Shown one piece after another: positions 18,501-27,431 of a stretch of DNA of 64,000 bases. Made by a program: the position numbers and the translations under genes. Source of the DNA: Lentilactobacillus kefiri (GTDB lineage: Bacteria; Bacillota; Bacilli; Lactobacillales; Lactobacillaceae). The stretch is taken from the NCBI RefSeq assembly GCF_007989105.1, contig NZ_BJVK01000010.1, forward strand, positions 1 to 64,000, in the 5' to 3' direction. The stretch's first letter is position 1; every line of letters starts with the position of its first letter. The notes below the pieces were generated by a model. The model made no database searches, was not told the origin of the DNA, and saw nothing but the letters and a program-made list of their open reading frames with translations.

Positions 18501-21500
18501 ACCATCACTGATAAGATGGATAACTCACTTTTAATTCATTATTTTAAAGACAATACGACCACTGCCATAAAGCCAGAGCGAAGAGTTGGTGGCATTGTTG
18601 GGTCAACTGTCACTTTGAAACTTAATGATAAAGAGCAACAAGTTCCCGGTTATGAATTGGTATCGCCTGATAAGGACGTTGAATGGACACTAAATAATTC
18701 TAATGGACAGGTGCAAAACTTCTATTATAAGCCTAGTGAACAAAAGAATATTGCTGTTCATTTTATGAATGTCCAAACAGATAAACCTGTTGGAAGTCCT
18801 GTTGATCCGCTTGGCCATACCAATGAAACGTTAAATCTCAGTGAAACCAGCAACCAAATTCATGTTCCAGAAGGCTATCATTGGGCAACTAAAGAAGAGT
18901 TGGACAAATATCAAAGGCAACAGACTCAGGAAATGAAATGGGGAACTCAAAAGCAGAATGCCAATGTTTATGTAACTGGAAATCCAATTGATGCTAATTC
19001 GAAGAATGCTTTGACAGTTAATTACTATCTTCAAGATGATCATAGCCTAAAGACCAAAACGGCTATCAGAAATGCTGATAAGATTGGTGGAAACGTTGGC
19101 GATCAGGTAACGGTTGATCCGCAAAGTAAGGACAATCACATCGATGGATATACTGCCGTTGGAAAAGAAAAAATCACCCGCACATTGGGAACCTCCCCAA
19201 CCGATCCGGTAAATCTTTATTACACTGCCAATAGCCTTAATAACATTACTGTTAAAGTGGTTGATGTTAATGGTAATCCTGATACCTTTGTTACAACGGA
19301 GACCCCAGCTGGTAAAACGGGACAGAAACTTGACTTAGCACACAATGTCAATATTCCTGATGGCTATCATTTAGCAACAAACGATGAGTTGAAGCAACAT
19401 AACGCTACCCAACCAAATAATCCAACATACAAGGCAGATTCACAGCAAACAACTGTATATGTGGCTGGAGATGACGTAACAGATGCCGTGACGGTTCATT
19501 ACTATTTGCAGGATGAACAAGGAAAGCCAACTATGACTGAAGTCGCAAAAGACACATCAATCAATAGTAAAGTCGGTCAAACCGTTACTGTTGACCCTGA
19601 ACATCAATCTCCAAAAATTGATGGCTTCACAATTGTGCCTAATCAAAAGAAACAGTTAATAACCACCAAATATAAAATTCACAGTGTCGTCCCTGTCTAC
19701 TATACGGGGAATGTCTCTTCCAACATTAACGTTCACTTCATCAATAGTAATACAGGTGAAACTGTTCAGACTGAGCATCCTCAAGGACATACTGGTGGGG
19801 TGTTGAATTTGAATGATGATTCGAGGGTTCCTATTCCAAATGGTTATCATCGAACGGATCCAAATGCAGCGGGCAATAAACAAAGCCAGAATCCAACTTA
19901 TACAACTAAGGAAAAAGATGTTCAGGTATATATCACTGGAAATCCAATTAGTTCACATGATAAGAATGCCCTGGTAATCAATCATTACCTGGTGGATGAT
20001 ATGGGCCAAAAAACGACTGATTCTTTTCACACGTTGCCTAAGATTGTCGGTGGTCAAGTCGGTCAATCCATTACGATTGACCCTCAAGCACCTGAAAATC
20101 AAATTCCGGGGTATACAGCCATTGACCAAGCCAAGATTACTCGAAAGCTGGCCGCTCATCCAGTTGATCCGGTGAACTTGTATTATAAAGCTGATACGCT
20201 TCACAACATTACCATCGAAGAATATGATGACTTTGGGAATCCTGGCAAATACGTTACAACCGCTGTTCCAACCGGTAAAACGGGTCAGAAATTAGATTTA
20301 GCTGATAATCAAAATCTTCACATTCCGAATGGCTATCACCTTGCAACTTCTGATGAGTTGAAGGCTAACAAGGTTAGTCAACCAGCTGATCCAACCTATA
20401 GTCCAACTTCACAAACTGTCCGAGTATACATTGCCGGGAATATCGTCAAGAATGCTATGACGGTTCATCACTATTTACGAGATGAACAAGGTAAGCTAAC
20501 TACAAAGATGATAGCAGATGATACACATTTACGTGGTCGAGTGGGTCAAACACTCACGTTTAAACCATCTTCCGAGCCCCAGAAGTTCCCTGGCTACACA
20601 ATTGTGTCAGGTCAGCCTGAAAAGTCGGAGCCTGTTAACCCTGAAACTCCTGGTGAAACGGCTATTTACTATACTGGAAACCTCAATCAGACGATTAGTG
20701 TTCACTTCATTGACAAGCAAACCAAAAAGACAGTCACAGTTGAAGTTCCCGAAGGCCATACAGGGAGTGTATTGGATTTAACTAACCCTGATAAGGTCAA
20801 AATTCCCGATGGGTATCATCGAGTAGAACAAATCACTCAGAACCCAACGTACAGCACTGACAAGCAAGATGTGAACGTGTATGTTGCAGGTAATGAGGCT
20901 AAAGATTCCGTTACTGTTCACTATTATCTTCAAGATGAACAGGGCAGACCAACGACAATAAAGATTGCTGACGACAGCCAAATTGGAACTCAAGTTGGGC
21001 AAACTGTAACTTTTGACCCGAATAAGAATCCCAAGAAAATCGATGGTTACACACTTGTCTCGAAGCAAACTCAAAAAGTTGTTGAAATTCAGCCAAATAT
21101 GCATCAAGAAATTCCTGTTTACTATACTGGCGACAAGAATAATAAGATCACTGTTCACTTTGTTGATCCCAAAAATAATGGAACAACTTTTCCAACAGAA
21201 AAGCCTGAAGGTCACACCGGTAGTGTCTTGAATTTGGATGATAACAATCAGATTAAAATTCCTGCCGGGTATCACCGACTAAATCCAGCTGATATTCCTA
21301 ATAGCAAAAATCGACCTGCCAACCCGACCTATTCAACGAAAGATCAAAATGTGGATGTTTATATCACTGGAGATCCAGTTGATTCCAATGATGTGAATGC
21401 ACTGATCATCAATCATTACCTCCAAGATGGAAAAGGCCAGCAAACAAAACACGTAGTTGGACCATCAAAAAGGGTAGGTGGTCAGGTTGGTGAAGTGATT

Positions 21501-24500
21501 ACCATTGATCCTCAGAATTCTGATAATCAGATTGCAGGATATACCGCAGTCGGTAAATCCCCTATCAGCAGAACATTGGGTGTAAAAGCTGGTAGTCCAA
21601 TCGACTTGTATTACACTGCCAATGCTGCTAATAACATTACCGTTCATGAATTTACTGTTAATGGGAATCATGTTGCTCTAATTAACACCGCAACGCCAAA
21701 CGGAAAGACCGGGGAAACACTTAAACTGGATGATAACTCTAATTTAACAATTCCGGTTGGGTACCATATCGCAACGCCTGATGAATTGAAGGATGCAAAA
21801 GTTAGCCAACCGACCGATCTAACATATAAGGCCAGTCCTCAAACGGTAAGTGTCTATGTTGCTGGTAACCAAGTGGACAAAGCCGTTATGGTTCATTCTT
21901 ATTTGCAGGATGAAACAGGTAAGAAAACAAAAACAAAGGTTGCGCACGATCAATTTCTTCACGGTCGTGTCGGCCAGGATGTGCCTGTCGATCCAGCCAA
22001 GTATCCTCAAAAAATTGACGGGTATACGATTGTTCCTAACCAGCCGGTCAACTCGTTGACAATCCCAGCGACAGGAAAAGAAGAAGCAGCTATTTACTAT
22101 ACTGGTGACAAGAACACCAATGTAGTTGTTCATTTTATCGATAGCAATACTGGAAAGTCGGTTACGGTTGAAACTCCGCAAGGCCATACTGGATCCAGCT
22201 TGGATTTGAACGATAATGCCAAAGTTAAGGTTCCGGAAGGCTATCACCGTGTTGATAAAGGTAACCAATCACAAAATAAGAATCTGAAATTCACTAATAC
22301 CAAGCAGGATGTAAATGTTTATGTTGCTGGTAATGTTATTAAAGATGCTGTTACCACTCAGTACTATCTTCAAGATGAGAATGGTAAGCCGACAGATAGT
22401 CCAATCGCACCTGAAAAACCCCATAGTGGAACAGTTGGCCAAGACATAACGATTCATCCAGCTGTGATAGATGGGTATACGATTTCCCCTAATCAGGGCA
22501 AAATGGTATTTGACGTTACCCCTGGCATGCACAAAGTGGTTCCAATTTATTACACAGGGAACAAAAACAATATGATTAGTGTCCACTTTATTGATCCCAA
22601 CGATCAGAACCACACTGTTCAGATTGAAAAGCCTGCTGGCCATACTGGTAGTGTCTTGAATTTGAATGACAATACGATTATCCATATTCCGGACGGGTAT
22701 CACCGTGTTGATACAGCGGATATTCCAGGCAAAAAGCAAAGCGAAAACCCAAGATTCAGTATGAAAGAACAAAACGTTGACGTTTATGTGACAGGAAACC
22801 CAATTGATCAGAATTCCAAGAACGCTTTGATCGTGAACCACTATCTTGAAGATGAAAGCGGGAAGCCAACAACCAAATCAATTGGAAAACCGCTTCGAAT
22901 TGGTGGTCGAGTTGGAGCAAAAATTATTGTTGATCCTCAGGACAAACAGAATGAAATTCCTGGTTATACAGTCGTTAAAGCACAGCCAATAACCAAGTAT
23001 TTGACCAATCATCCAATTGATCCGGTTAGTTTGTACTACACCGCAAACGAGGTCCACAACATTACGATCAATGAATATGATGTGAATGGTGATTCTGATA
23101 AACCGATTCAAATAAGTGTACCAACAGGTAAGACGGGAACTCAGCTCGATTTGAATGATGTCAATAATCTCAAGATTCCGGAAGGGTATCACAAGGCAAC
23201 TGCAACGGAATTGAAGGGCCATCAACAGCCAACCGATCCAACGTACACTGCAAGTCCACAAGACGTTAAAGTGTATGTTGTTGGAAATCGTGTTAAAAAT
23301 GCAGTTACCGTACATTATTACTTGATGGATGAGACTGGAAAAGCCACAACCATTCCTGTGTCAAAGGATCAGACAAGTGATGGCCAGGTTGGCCAAAAAA
23401 TAACAGTTGATCCATCTGACCAGCCTCAACAAATCGACGGCTATACACTTTTGCCAAATCAGCCAAAGCATCAATGGCTGGTAACACCAACTACTCAGGA
23501 AAAAACAACGATTTATTATACTGGGGATGTAAATTCGCACGTTGTTGTTCACTATGTTGATGCAAATACAGGTAAGACAATCTCAGTTGATCGACCTCAA
23601 GGCCACACTGGTGGAGCCCTTAACTTAGATGATAATTCCAAGATTGTTATCCCAGATGGTTACCACATATCTGATCAGCAAGAATTGTTGAATGGCGAAA
23701 AGCAGCCAACCAACCCAACTTATACGGCCAAAGATCAAAACGTTGATGTCTTTATTACAGGGGATGTCATTGAACCAAATGATGGTAATGCAGTGACGGT
23801 CCATCATTACCTATCTGGGACCTCCAATCCGATCATTCCGGATACCAAAGTCGGCGGAAGGGTCGGACAAGTTGTTCAGATTGATCCTCAAGCTGACAAT
23901 AATCAGATTACCGGTTATACGTCAGACGCCGACCAATTCGTACAAAGACGAACTTTGGGAACAGCCCCTGTTGCCGATGCGACTATCTATTACACGCCCA
24001 ATGATGAGCAAAATATTACCATTAAGTATGTTGATGGAAACACGGGTAAAGTTGTTGGGACAGCTACACCAAAGGGGCACTTCGGTGGTCAAATTGATAT
24101 TGATAATCCTTCTGTTGCCAAGATCCCAGATGGATACCATCGTGCAGCAACAAATGAACTCCCTAAGGGAAAGCAGCAGCCTAAAGGAAACCTAACATTT
24201 ACGGACAAAGATCAGGATGTTGTTGTTTATGTATTTGGAAACTACTCTGGCAATAACGGCGGATATGGTGGATCAGACGTTGTCACACCAACGCCAACCA
24301 CCAAGCCCGAGCAGTCTAAAGCTTCACAGCCTGCTAATCCAGTTGTTAAAGTGCCTGTCTCAAATGATAGTGTTCCAAGAAATCGAAGAAGCACTATCAA
24401 GAAGGGCGAAGTCGTCTACTCCTTGAAGAAGATTTATCTTTACAAGAATAAGACCTTCTCCAAGAAGCAACGAATTGCTGGCTATGTCAAAAAGCCACGT

Positions 24501-25085
24501 GTTTATCGACCGATGTTCGTTGTCATCGGACATAGCTATTCCAAGAATGGGCTAATGAGATACAAGGTTCGAGATGTTAACCATTTGACTAAGAACCGGC
24601 ATTTAGTTGGATATATTACTGCAAATGCGGAATACGTTCGACCAGTCTATTATCAAGGTACCCATCGAACAATTACCGTCATCAATCCACTTGGAGTAAA
24701 CAGCTATAAGCATAAAGACTTATCTGGCAAGACTAGAAAGTACAAGCAAGGGACAGTTCTTCACGTTGCTAAAGTGGTTCATCATCATTTGACAACTCGA
24801 TATGTGCTGACAAATGGTCGATATGTGACTGCCAACCGCAAGTTAGTGATCACTGGTAACAAGAAGATGCCAAGAACCATTCGGGTTAAGAAGACGATTA
24901 ACCGATACAAGAATGTCAACTTTACTCACAGAAATAAGAAACACATTCAAAGAGGAACCAAACTTAGAGTTTTGGGTTACGATTATTCCCATGCAAACAG
25001 TGTTTCAAGACATGGTACATTAAGATACCGGGTCACAGGTGGTTACGTAACCGGAAATTCAAAATTCGTTAAAATTTATCGTTAG
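15576..25085 (+). CDS. Giant lectin-like surface protein with tandem MucBP-like repeats
   Basis: 3169 residues, the largest gene here. The N-terminus has a KxYKxGKxW-type signal peptide (KMYKSGKHWVFAGLAVVGLG, about 12-31) with cleavage probably after GNVLA. Residues about 45-225 are a low-complexity Ser/Thr/Asn/Lys region. Residues about 230-470 form an L-type (legume-like) lectin domain with the carbohydrate-site-like segments EWADGISFGFHSG and LPDGFGFKLDTY. One MucBP-like and two Ig-like modules follow (about 475-735). Thirteen two-module repeats of about 160 residues plus a half repeat then run to about residue 2890. After a Pro-rich linker, three basic modules of about 70 residues (DUF5776/SLAP-like, ending YVTGNSKFVKIYR) close the protein. 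There is no LPXTG, so attachment is probably ionic via the cationic tail. The ATG at 15576 has AAGGGGGA 7 bases upstream. Adhesin to glycans or mucus is the likely role (inference). Confidence 0.85.
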   Translation: MHNLWKDQDRKVHFKMYKSGKHWVFAGLAVVGLGMGLGISGGNVLADTHVDGSVPQTDHEDTAQMIITDKQPGEPDGTNPKGQVNLPASDDESHSQSAKVEINPSLSTDNTDEKSAADVAVVNTPKVADHTTTAQNTINKDKKTDNNTHVSKTKPNESDNQSASAPIEKLSDTNPQTKPNSDTKQSLKAKTASNHSVEADAAISSSESKTAADHETNSNESNTVIVKPENFKDYFQVNSHATWNGNMLTLTTGHHQSGNATLKTKIDMQNSFQLKGSVMLGDGNYPSTEWADGISFGFHSGDVNAHGGAGADMGMGGLPDGFGFKLDTYSNTDPDHEDPERFIYIPYFGGLQETQAFGAFAYNNNKPGNPSETYNPSKLSDPDAPKALAAGADDSLKPKHFYPVEIDYDGKTHDMTAIFDNDVAHRKITWHHNVSHWSENKKALSFFIAASTGQRGGLQQFKFDSFQYTVPSVVNVKFTDEDGRTIPNAPQPLTIYGKPGQKVDLTGVTADIQKIERNGQYYFDRVKKEGIGDFDVNKNLLTMSKQTQDINYYFAKSQAKINANDFTIYAGQPWTSDLKNVTAVAKNGQAIDPSDLVVIPEGDSQTPGTYNVTYRLNQQCYHNGPVQSVTKTVKATVIENKSKIEVKDASYSVGDKFDPAKSLVSAVDGQGKSVSLDSGELTSQVSDADGHSVAQDAVTAHSGDYYLQFSYKNGQQVLSKSKRSKITVIQPNNITVDLIAPNNDQVRSILPKDHQTGDQIDVAPSSKYLASIIPTGYHYAKADELQTDETQPTVNPVYSGKEQTVKVYVVGDTVDKNAANALTVHHYLKDSADVKVAPDSSIGGRIGQKVVATLKDAAHAAEGYTLVPNQKDQTATLKLNQGSQVKFYYTADPQDNIKVNVLNAANVDIVKVTKPEGHHTGDVLDVSPNSSFLDVAKERGYHYATGDELNGHIQPLGNPTYSAKPQEVNIYVVGNTITDKMDNSLLIHYFKDNTTTAIKPERRVGGIVGSTVTLKLNDKEQQVPGYELVSPDKDVEWTLNNSNGQVQNFYYKPSEQKNIAVHFMNVQTDKPVGSPVDPLGHTNETLNLSETSNQIHVPEGYHWATKEELDKYQRQQTQEMKWGTQKQNANVYVTGNPIDANSKNALTVNYYLQDDHSLKTKTAIRNADKIGGNVGDQVTVDPQSKDNHIDGYTAVGKEKITRTLGTSPTDPVNLYYTANSLNNITVKVVDVNGNPDTFVTTETPAGKTGQKLDLAHNVNIPDGYHLATNDELKQHNATQPNNPTYKADSQQTTVYVAGDDVTDAVTVHYYLQDEQGKPTMTEVAKDTSINSKVGQTVTVDPEHQSPKIDGFTIVPNQKKQLITTKYKIHSVVPVYYTGNVSSNINVHFINSNTGETVQTEHPQGHTGGVLNLNDDSRVPIPNGYHRTDPNAAGNKQSQNPTYTTKEKDVQVYITGNPISSHDKNALVINHYLVDDMGQKTTDSFHTLPKIVGGQVGQSITIDPQAPENQIPGYTAIDQAKITRKLAAHPVDPVNLYYKADTLHNITIEEYDDFGNPGKYVTTAVPTGKTGQKLDLADNQNLHIPNGYHLATSDELKANKVSQPADPTYSPTSQTVRVYIAGNIVKNAMTVHHYLRDEQGKLTTKMIADDTHLRGRVGQTLTFKPSSEPQKFPGYTIVSGQPEKSEPVNPETPGETAIYYTGNLNQTISVHFIDKQTKKTVTVEVPEGHTGSVLDLTNPDKVKIPDGYHRVEQITQNPTYSTDKQDVNVYVAGNEAKDSVTVHYYLQDEQGRPTTIKIADDSQIGTQVGQTVTFDPNKNPKKIDGYTLVSKQTQKVVEIQPNMHQEIPVYYTGDKNNKITVHFVDPKNNGTTFPTEKPEGHTGSVLNLDDNNQIKIPAGYHRLNPADIPNSKNRPANPTYSTKDQNVDVYITGDPVDSNDVNALIINHYLQDGKGQQTKHVVGPSKRVGGQVGEVITIDPQNSDNQIAGYTAVGKSPISRTLGVKAGSPIDLYYTANAANNITVHEFTVNGNHVALINTATPNGKTGETLKLDDNSNLTIPVGYHIATPDELKDAKVSQPTDLTYKASPQTVSVYVAGNQVDKAVMVHSYLQDETGKKTKTKVAHDQFLHGRVGQDVPVDPAKYPQKIDGYTIVPNQPVNSLTIPATGKEEAAIYYTGDKNTNVVVHFIDSNTGKSVTVETPQGHTGSSLDLNDNAKVKVPEGYHRVDKGNQSQNKNLKFTNTKQDVNVYVAGNVIKDAVTTQYYLQDENGKPTDSPIAPEKPHSGTVGQDITIHPAVIDGYTISPNQGKMVFDVTPGMHKVVPIYYTGNKNNMISVHFIDPNDQNHTVQIEKPAGHTGSVLNLNDNTIIHIPDGYHRVDTADIPGKKQSENPRFSMKEQNVDVYVTGNPIDQNSKNALIVNHYLEDESGKPTTKSIGKPLRIGGRVGAKIIVDPQDKQNEIPGYTVVKAQPITKYLTNHPIDPVSLYYTANEVHNITINEYDVNGDSDKPIQISVPTGKTGTQLDLNDVNNLKIPEGYHKATATELKGHQQPTDPTYTASPQDVKVYVVGNRVKNAVTVHYYLMDETGKATTIPVSKDQTSDGQVGQKITVDPSDQPQQIDGYTLLPNQPKHQWLVTPTTQEKTTIYYTGDVNSHVVVHYVDANTGKTISVDRPQGHTGGALNLDDNSKIVIPDGYHISDQQELLNGEKQPTNPTYTAKDQNVDVFITGDVIEPNDGNAVTVHHYLSGTSNPIIPDTKVGGRVGQVVQIDPQADNNQITGYTSDADQFVQRRTLGTAPVADATIYYTPNDEQNITIKYVDGNTGKVVGTATPKGHFGGQIDIDNPSVAKIPDGYHRAATNELPKGKQQPKGNLTFTDKDQDVVVYVFGNYSGNNGGYGGSDVVTPTPTTKPEQSKASQPANPVVKVPVSNDSVPRNRRSTIKKGEVVYSLKKIYLYKNKTFSKKQRIAGYVKKPRVYRPMFVVIGHSYSKNGLMRYKVRDVNHLTKNRHLVGYITANAEYVRPVYYQGTHRTITVINPLGVNSYKHKDLSGKTRKYKQGTVLHVAKVVHHHLTTRYVLTNGRYVTANRKLVITGNKKMPRTIRVKKTINRYKNVNFTHRNKKHIQRGTKLRVLGYDYSHANSVSRHGTLRYRVTGGYVTGNSKFVKIYR
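17768..24240 (+). repeat. Two-module repeat array inside the giant surface protein
   Basis: Fourteen units start near 17768, 18261, 18748, 19239, 19721, 20202, 20687, 21139, 21629, 22115, 22565, 23053, 23537 and 24009; the last is a half unit. Each full unit has an A module (N-I-x-V-H-F-x-D ... P-x-G-H/K-T-G ... GYH ... VYV-x-GN) and a B module (AxTVHHYLxDE ... VGQxVTxDP ... xIxGYT ... xYYTG). From unit 6 the array has a three-unit period of about 1425 bp. Confidence 0.85.
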
Positions 25086-25106
25086 ACTAACTTGTCTTTA
25101 AACAGC

Positions 25107-25139
25107 AAAAAGAACCGACTTCATTGTCGGTTCTTTTTT
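25107..25139 (+). terminator. Terminator of the giant gene
   Basis: Stem AAAAGAACCGAC / GTCGGTTCTTTT with a 6-base loop and a T-run. The A-run on the left makes it usable for the convergent lysR gene as well. Confidence 0.9.
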
Positions 25140-25157
25140 GGTGGGGTCATAAAATGG

Positions 25158-25982
25158 TTAATTCTGAGACTCGGCTACTTTAATGATTTCTTCGACTCTT
25201 TGGAGGATGGCATCATCTTTATTTTCATCTCGGTTCACGAGGTAAAAGTCACGAATGAAGTTGGTTCCAAGCTTTTCAGCCGGAACGTTCTCCGGAATAT
25301 CTTGGTCAGATAGTAGTGCCTGGCCAACACCTTGGGAAACGATTCGTCTGATTAGCCCACTATTATTAACGTGAATGATCTTTTTCGGTTGAATATCAGC
25401 TTCCCGAAAATACTGATCGGTATAATATCCGACCCCTGATCCTGGTTCACGGGTAATCCAAGTTCCAGTGTTAATTCCAGCTTTGACTAGTTGGTCTTTT
25501 CCAATGGATTTTCGATTGATATTTTCGGTCACTAACGGTTTTTCAATTATGCCGACATCGATTTTATAACCTTCAAGTTGGTTCAAAACCCCTTCAGAGT
25601 TGGAAACTTCAACATCATAGGATAGCTCTGGAAAGTCGGACTTCAGTTGTTTGGCAATTTTTGAAAATAGAATTCTTGAGACGGTTTGGGAGATGCCAAA
25701 GCGAATGTGCTGGGTCTCATCGGCTTCAGCGTTCATAATTTCAGTGTTCACATCATGCCAGCTGTCCAATATTTTCGCTGCTCGATGATAGAGAATGTCG
25801 GCTGACTTGGTTGGCATAATCTCTCGTCGGCTTCGTCGTTCAAACAATTCCGTATGTAATTGAGATTCCAACTGTTTAATTTGATTTGAAACGGTTGGTT
25901 GGGTAATAAACAGTTGTTGAGCTGCCAAAGAAAAGCTTCTGGTTTTGTACACCACCATGAATGTTTCGAGAAATTTAAACAT
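25158..25982 (-). CDS. LysR-family transcriptional regulator
   Basis: 274 residues, slightly short for the family. An N-terminal winged helix (about 1-60, with SLAAQQLFITQPTVSNQIKQLE) is followed by a periplasmic-binding-protein-like effector domain (about 88-270). It is divergent from the TDT transporter gene with 109 bp between them, the standard arrangement for a LysR regulator and its target. A perfect inverted repeat directly upstream of its start is the probable binding site. The effector is unknown; a carboxylate would fit the transporter family. Confidence 0.85.
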   Translation of the reverse strand: MFKFLETFMVVYKTRSFSLAAQQLFITQPTVSNQIKQLESQLHTELFERRSRREIMPTKSADILYHRAAKILDSWHDVNTEIMNAEADETQHIRFGISQTVSRILFSKIAKQLKSDFPELSYDVEVSNSEGVLNQLEGYKIDVGIIEKPLVTENINRKSIGKDQLVKAGINTGTWITREPGSGVGYYTDQYFREADIQPKKIIHVNNSGLIRRIVSQGVGQALLSDQDIPENVPAEKLGTNFIRDFYLVNRDENKDDAILQRVEEIIKVAESQN

Positions 25983-25994
25983 GCTCAGGGCTCC

Positions 25995-26013
25995 TTATAA
26001 ATATGATTTATAA
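25995..26013. promoter_or_regulatory. Palindromic operator between lysR and the TDT transporter
   Basis: Perfect 8-3-8 inverted repeat TTATAAAT-ATG-ATTTATAA, 12 bp upstream of the lysR start codon. Its position in the divergent region and dyad symmetry fit a LysR-type site. The rightward promoter probably uses TATAAT at 26057-26062. Confidence 0.6.
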
Positions 26014-26091
26014 TAAATATAAAATATATCAATTTTATTTATTCTACCATACACGCTATAATTAAGCTCATCTAAGAGAGGAGAGGACCGC

Positions 26092-27075
26092 ATGAAGTTA
26101 TTTTTGAAAAAGTTACCTTTACCAATTTGTGGATTAATACTTGGAATTGCCTCACTGGGGAATTTATTTAAAGCTATCAACTTCCCAATTATTGGTAACG
26201 CCGTTGGAATTTTGGCATTAGTATTAATTTTGCTAGTGATTGCAAAGATTGGTGTTCATTTCAAATTAAGCATGAACGATTTAAATGATCCAATCATTGC
26301 TTCAGTTGCGCCAACCTTTACGATGTCACTCATGATTATCAGTACTTTCTTGAAATCATGGGGAATTCCGGTAGTCGCAGTGGCAGTTTGGACATTCGCC
26401 GTTATTTTGCAATTCATTATCATGGGATACTTTATCTATCGTCATTTATTACGTCCAACTGTTGAACTTGATCATGTTTATCCAAGTTGGTTTGTAACTT
26501 TTGTTGGTATCGGAGTGATTCCGGTAACCGCCAATAACTTTATTCCAGCACTTGGGACACCGATCCTTTGGTTGTCACTGGGATTATATGCCATCCTATT
26601 ACCAATCGTCTGCATCCGATTATTAAGACGTGAATTTATGTTTGAAGCAACTTTGCCATTGCTCACAATCATGGCTGCACCGGCTTCACTTTGCTTAACG
26701 GGTTATTTGACCATGAATACCAACCCATCTTGGGCATTTTCGTTGGTCATGGTTTTGCTGGCCCAAGGGTTATACTGGGGAACGCTTACCAAGATCGTTA
26801 AATACATCCGCCTATCATTCTACCCAAGCTTTGGTGCCTTTACTTTCCCGTTGGTCATTTCCGCAACCGCATTGAATCTGTTTAACAACAGTTTCCATTT
26901 AGCTAACGGATTTAATTCAATCATTGGTGCAATCGCAAATCTGGAAATTACCCTCGCAACTTTTATGGTTGTTTTCGTTGTTATCAAATACGGTCAATTT
27001 CTTGTTGGACTCATGAACCAATCACTTCAAGCAAAGAAAGAACATATTTCAGCAGATGAAACAATTACCAAATAA
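26092..27075 (+). CDS. TDT-family transporter (TehA/SLAC1 fold)
   Basis: 327 residues with ten predicted membrane helices, of the tellurite-resistance/dicarboxylate transporter (TDT) family. The start KLPLPICGLILGIASLGNLF matches the conserved first helix. Members include TehA, plant SLAC1 anion channels and the fungal malate permease Mae1; bacterial homologues in lactobacilli are unassigned. GAGAGGAGAGG lies before the ATG. The divergent LysR gene is probably its regulator. An organic or inorganic anion is the expected substrate, but the sequence does not say which. Confidence 0.8.
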   Translation: MKLFLKKLPLPICGLILGIASLGNLFKAINFPIIGNAVGILALVLILLVIAKIGVHFKLSMNDLNDPIIASVAPTFTMSLMIISTFLKSWGIPVVAVAVWTFAVILQFIIMGYFIYRHLLRPTVELDHVYPSWFVTFVGIGVIPVTANNFIPALGTPILWLSLGLYAILLPIVCIRLLRREFMFEATLPLLTIMAAPASLCLTGYLTMNTNPSWAFSLVMVLLAQGLYWGTLTKIVKYIRLSFYPSFGAFTFPLVISATALNLFNNSFHLANGFNSIIGAIANLEITLATFMVVFVVIKYGQFLVGLMNQSLQAKKEHISADETITK

Positions 27076-27086
27076 AATTAACTTTT

Positions 27087-27116
27087 AAGCCATTCGTAAA
27101 GGAGTGGCTTTTTTTA
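27087..27116 (+). terminator. Terminator after the TDT gene
   Basis: Stem AAGCCATTC / GAGTGGCTT, including one G-T pair, followed by a long T-run. Confidence 0.75.
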
Positions 27117-27431
27117 TTTTCCTCGATAATTATAATCAATATAACCATTCCGTTTTAATTATAAAATTACCTATAAAATATCAAAATATCAATTATTATG
27201 CGTAATTATGCAAAAACAAGGTCTCGACATTGTAACGATTCTTAGGTAAGTTTCCGTTTAATTATGATAAAAATCCTTATTTAACGGCAAAGTGGAGATT
27301 CTAAATCGCTAACTAATAGTTATTAGCATAAAGTGGTTTGCGATTATTATATACAAATGTTATAATCGCTTAGTAATTGTACGGGATTCTTTCAGAGCCT
27401 TGTTTAGGCATTTTTAGATTGGAGTGGTTGT
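27117..27431. promoter_or_regulatory. Upstream region of the Cna-B surface protein gene
   Basis: 315 bp, AT-rich, with no gene. TTTGCG (27336-27341), an 18-19-bp spacer and TATAAT (27361-27366) form the likely promoter. The perfect inverted repeat GCGATTAT (27340-27347) / ATAATCGC (27362-27369), with centres 22 bp apart, overlaps both promoter elements and is a candidate repressor operator. Confidence 0.5.

Noticed and set aside
17768-24240. Repeats considered as a CRISPR array or minisatellite
   Set aside because: The period is about 480 bp, the repeats are in frame and protein-coding, and there are no short identical repeats with unique spacers. No CRISPR array or cas gene is seen anywhere in the window.
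15576-25085. Numerous open frames of 60-190 codons on both strands inside the giant surface gene
   Set aside because: They recur at the repeat period as shadows of the repeated DNA, lack ribosome sites and have biased, non-protein-like composition.
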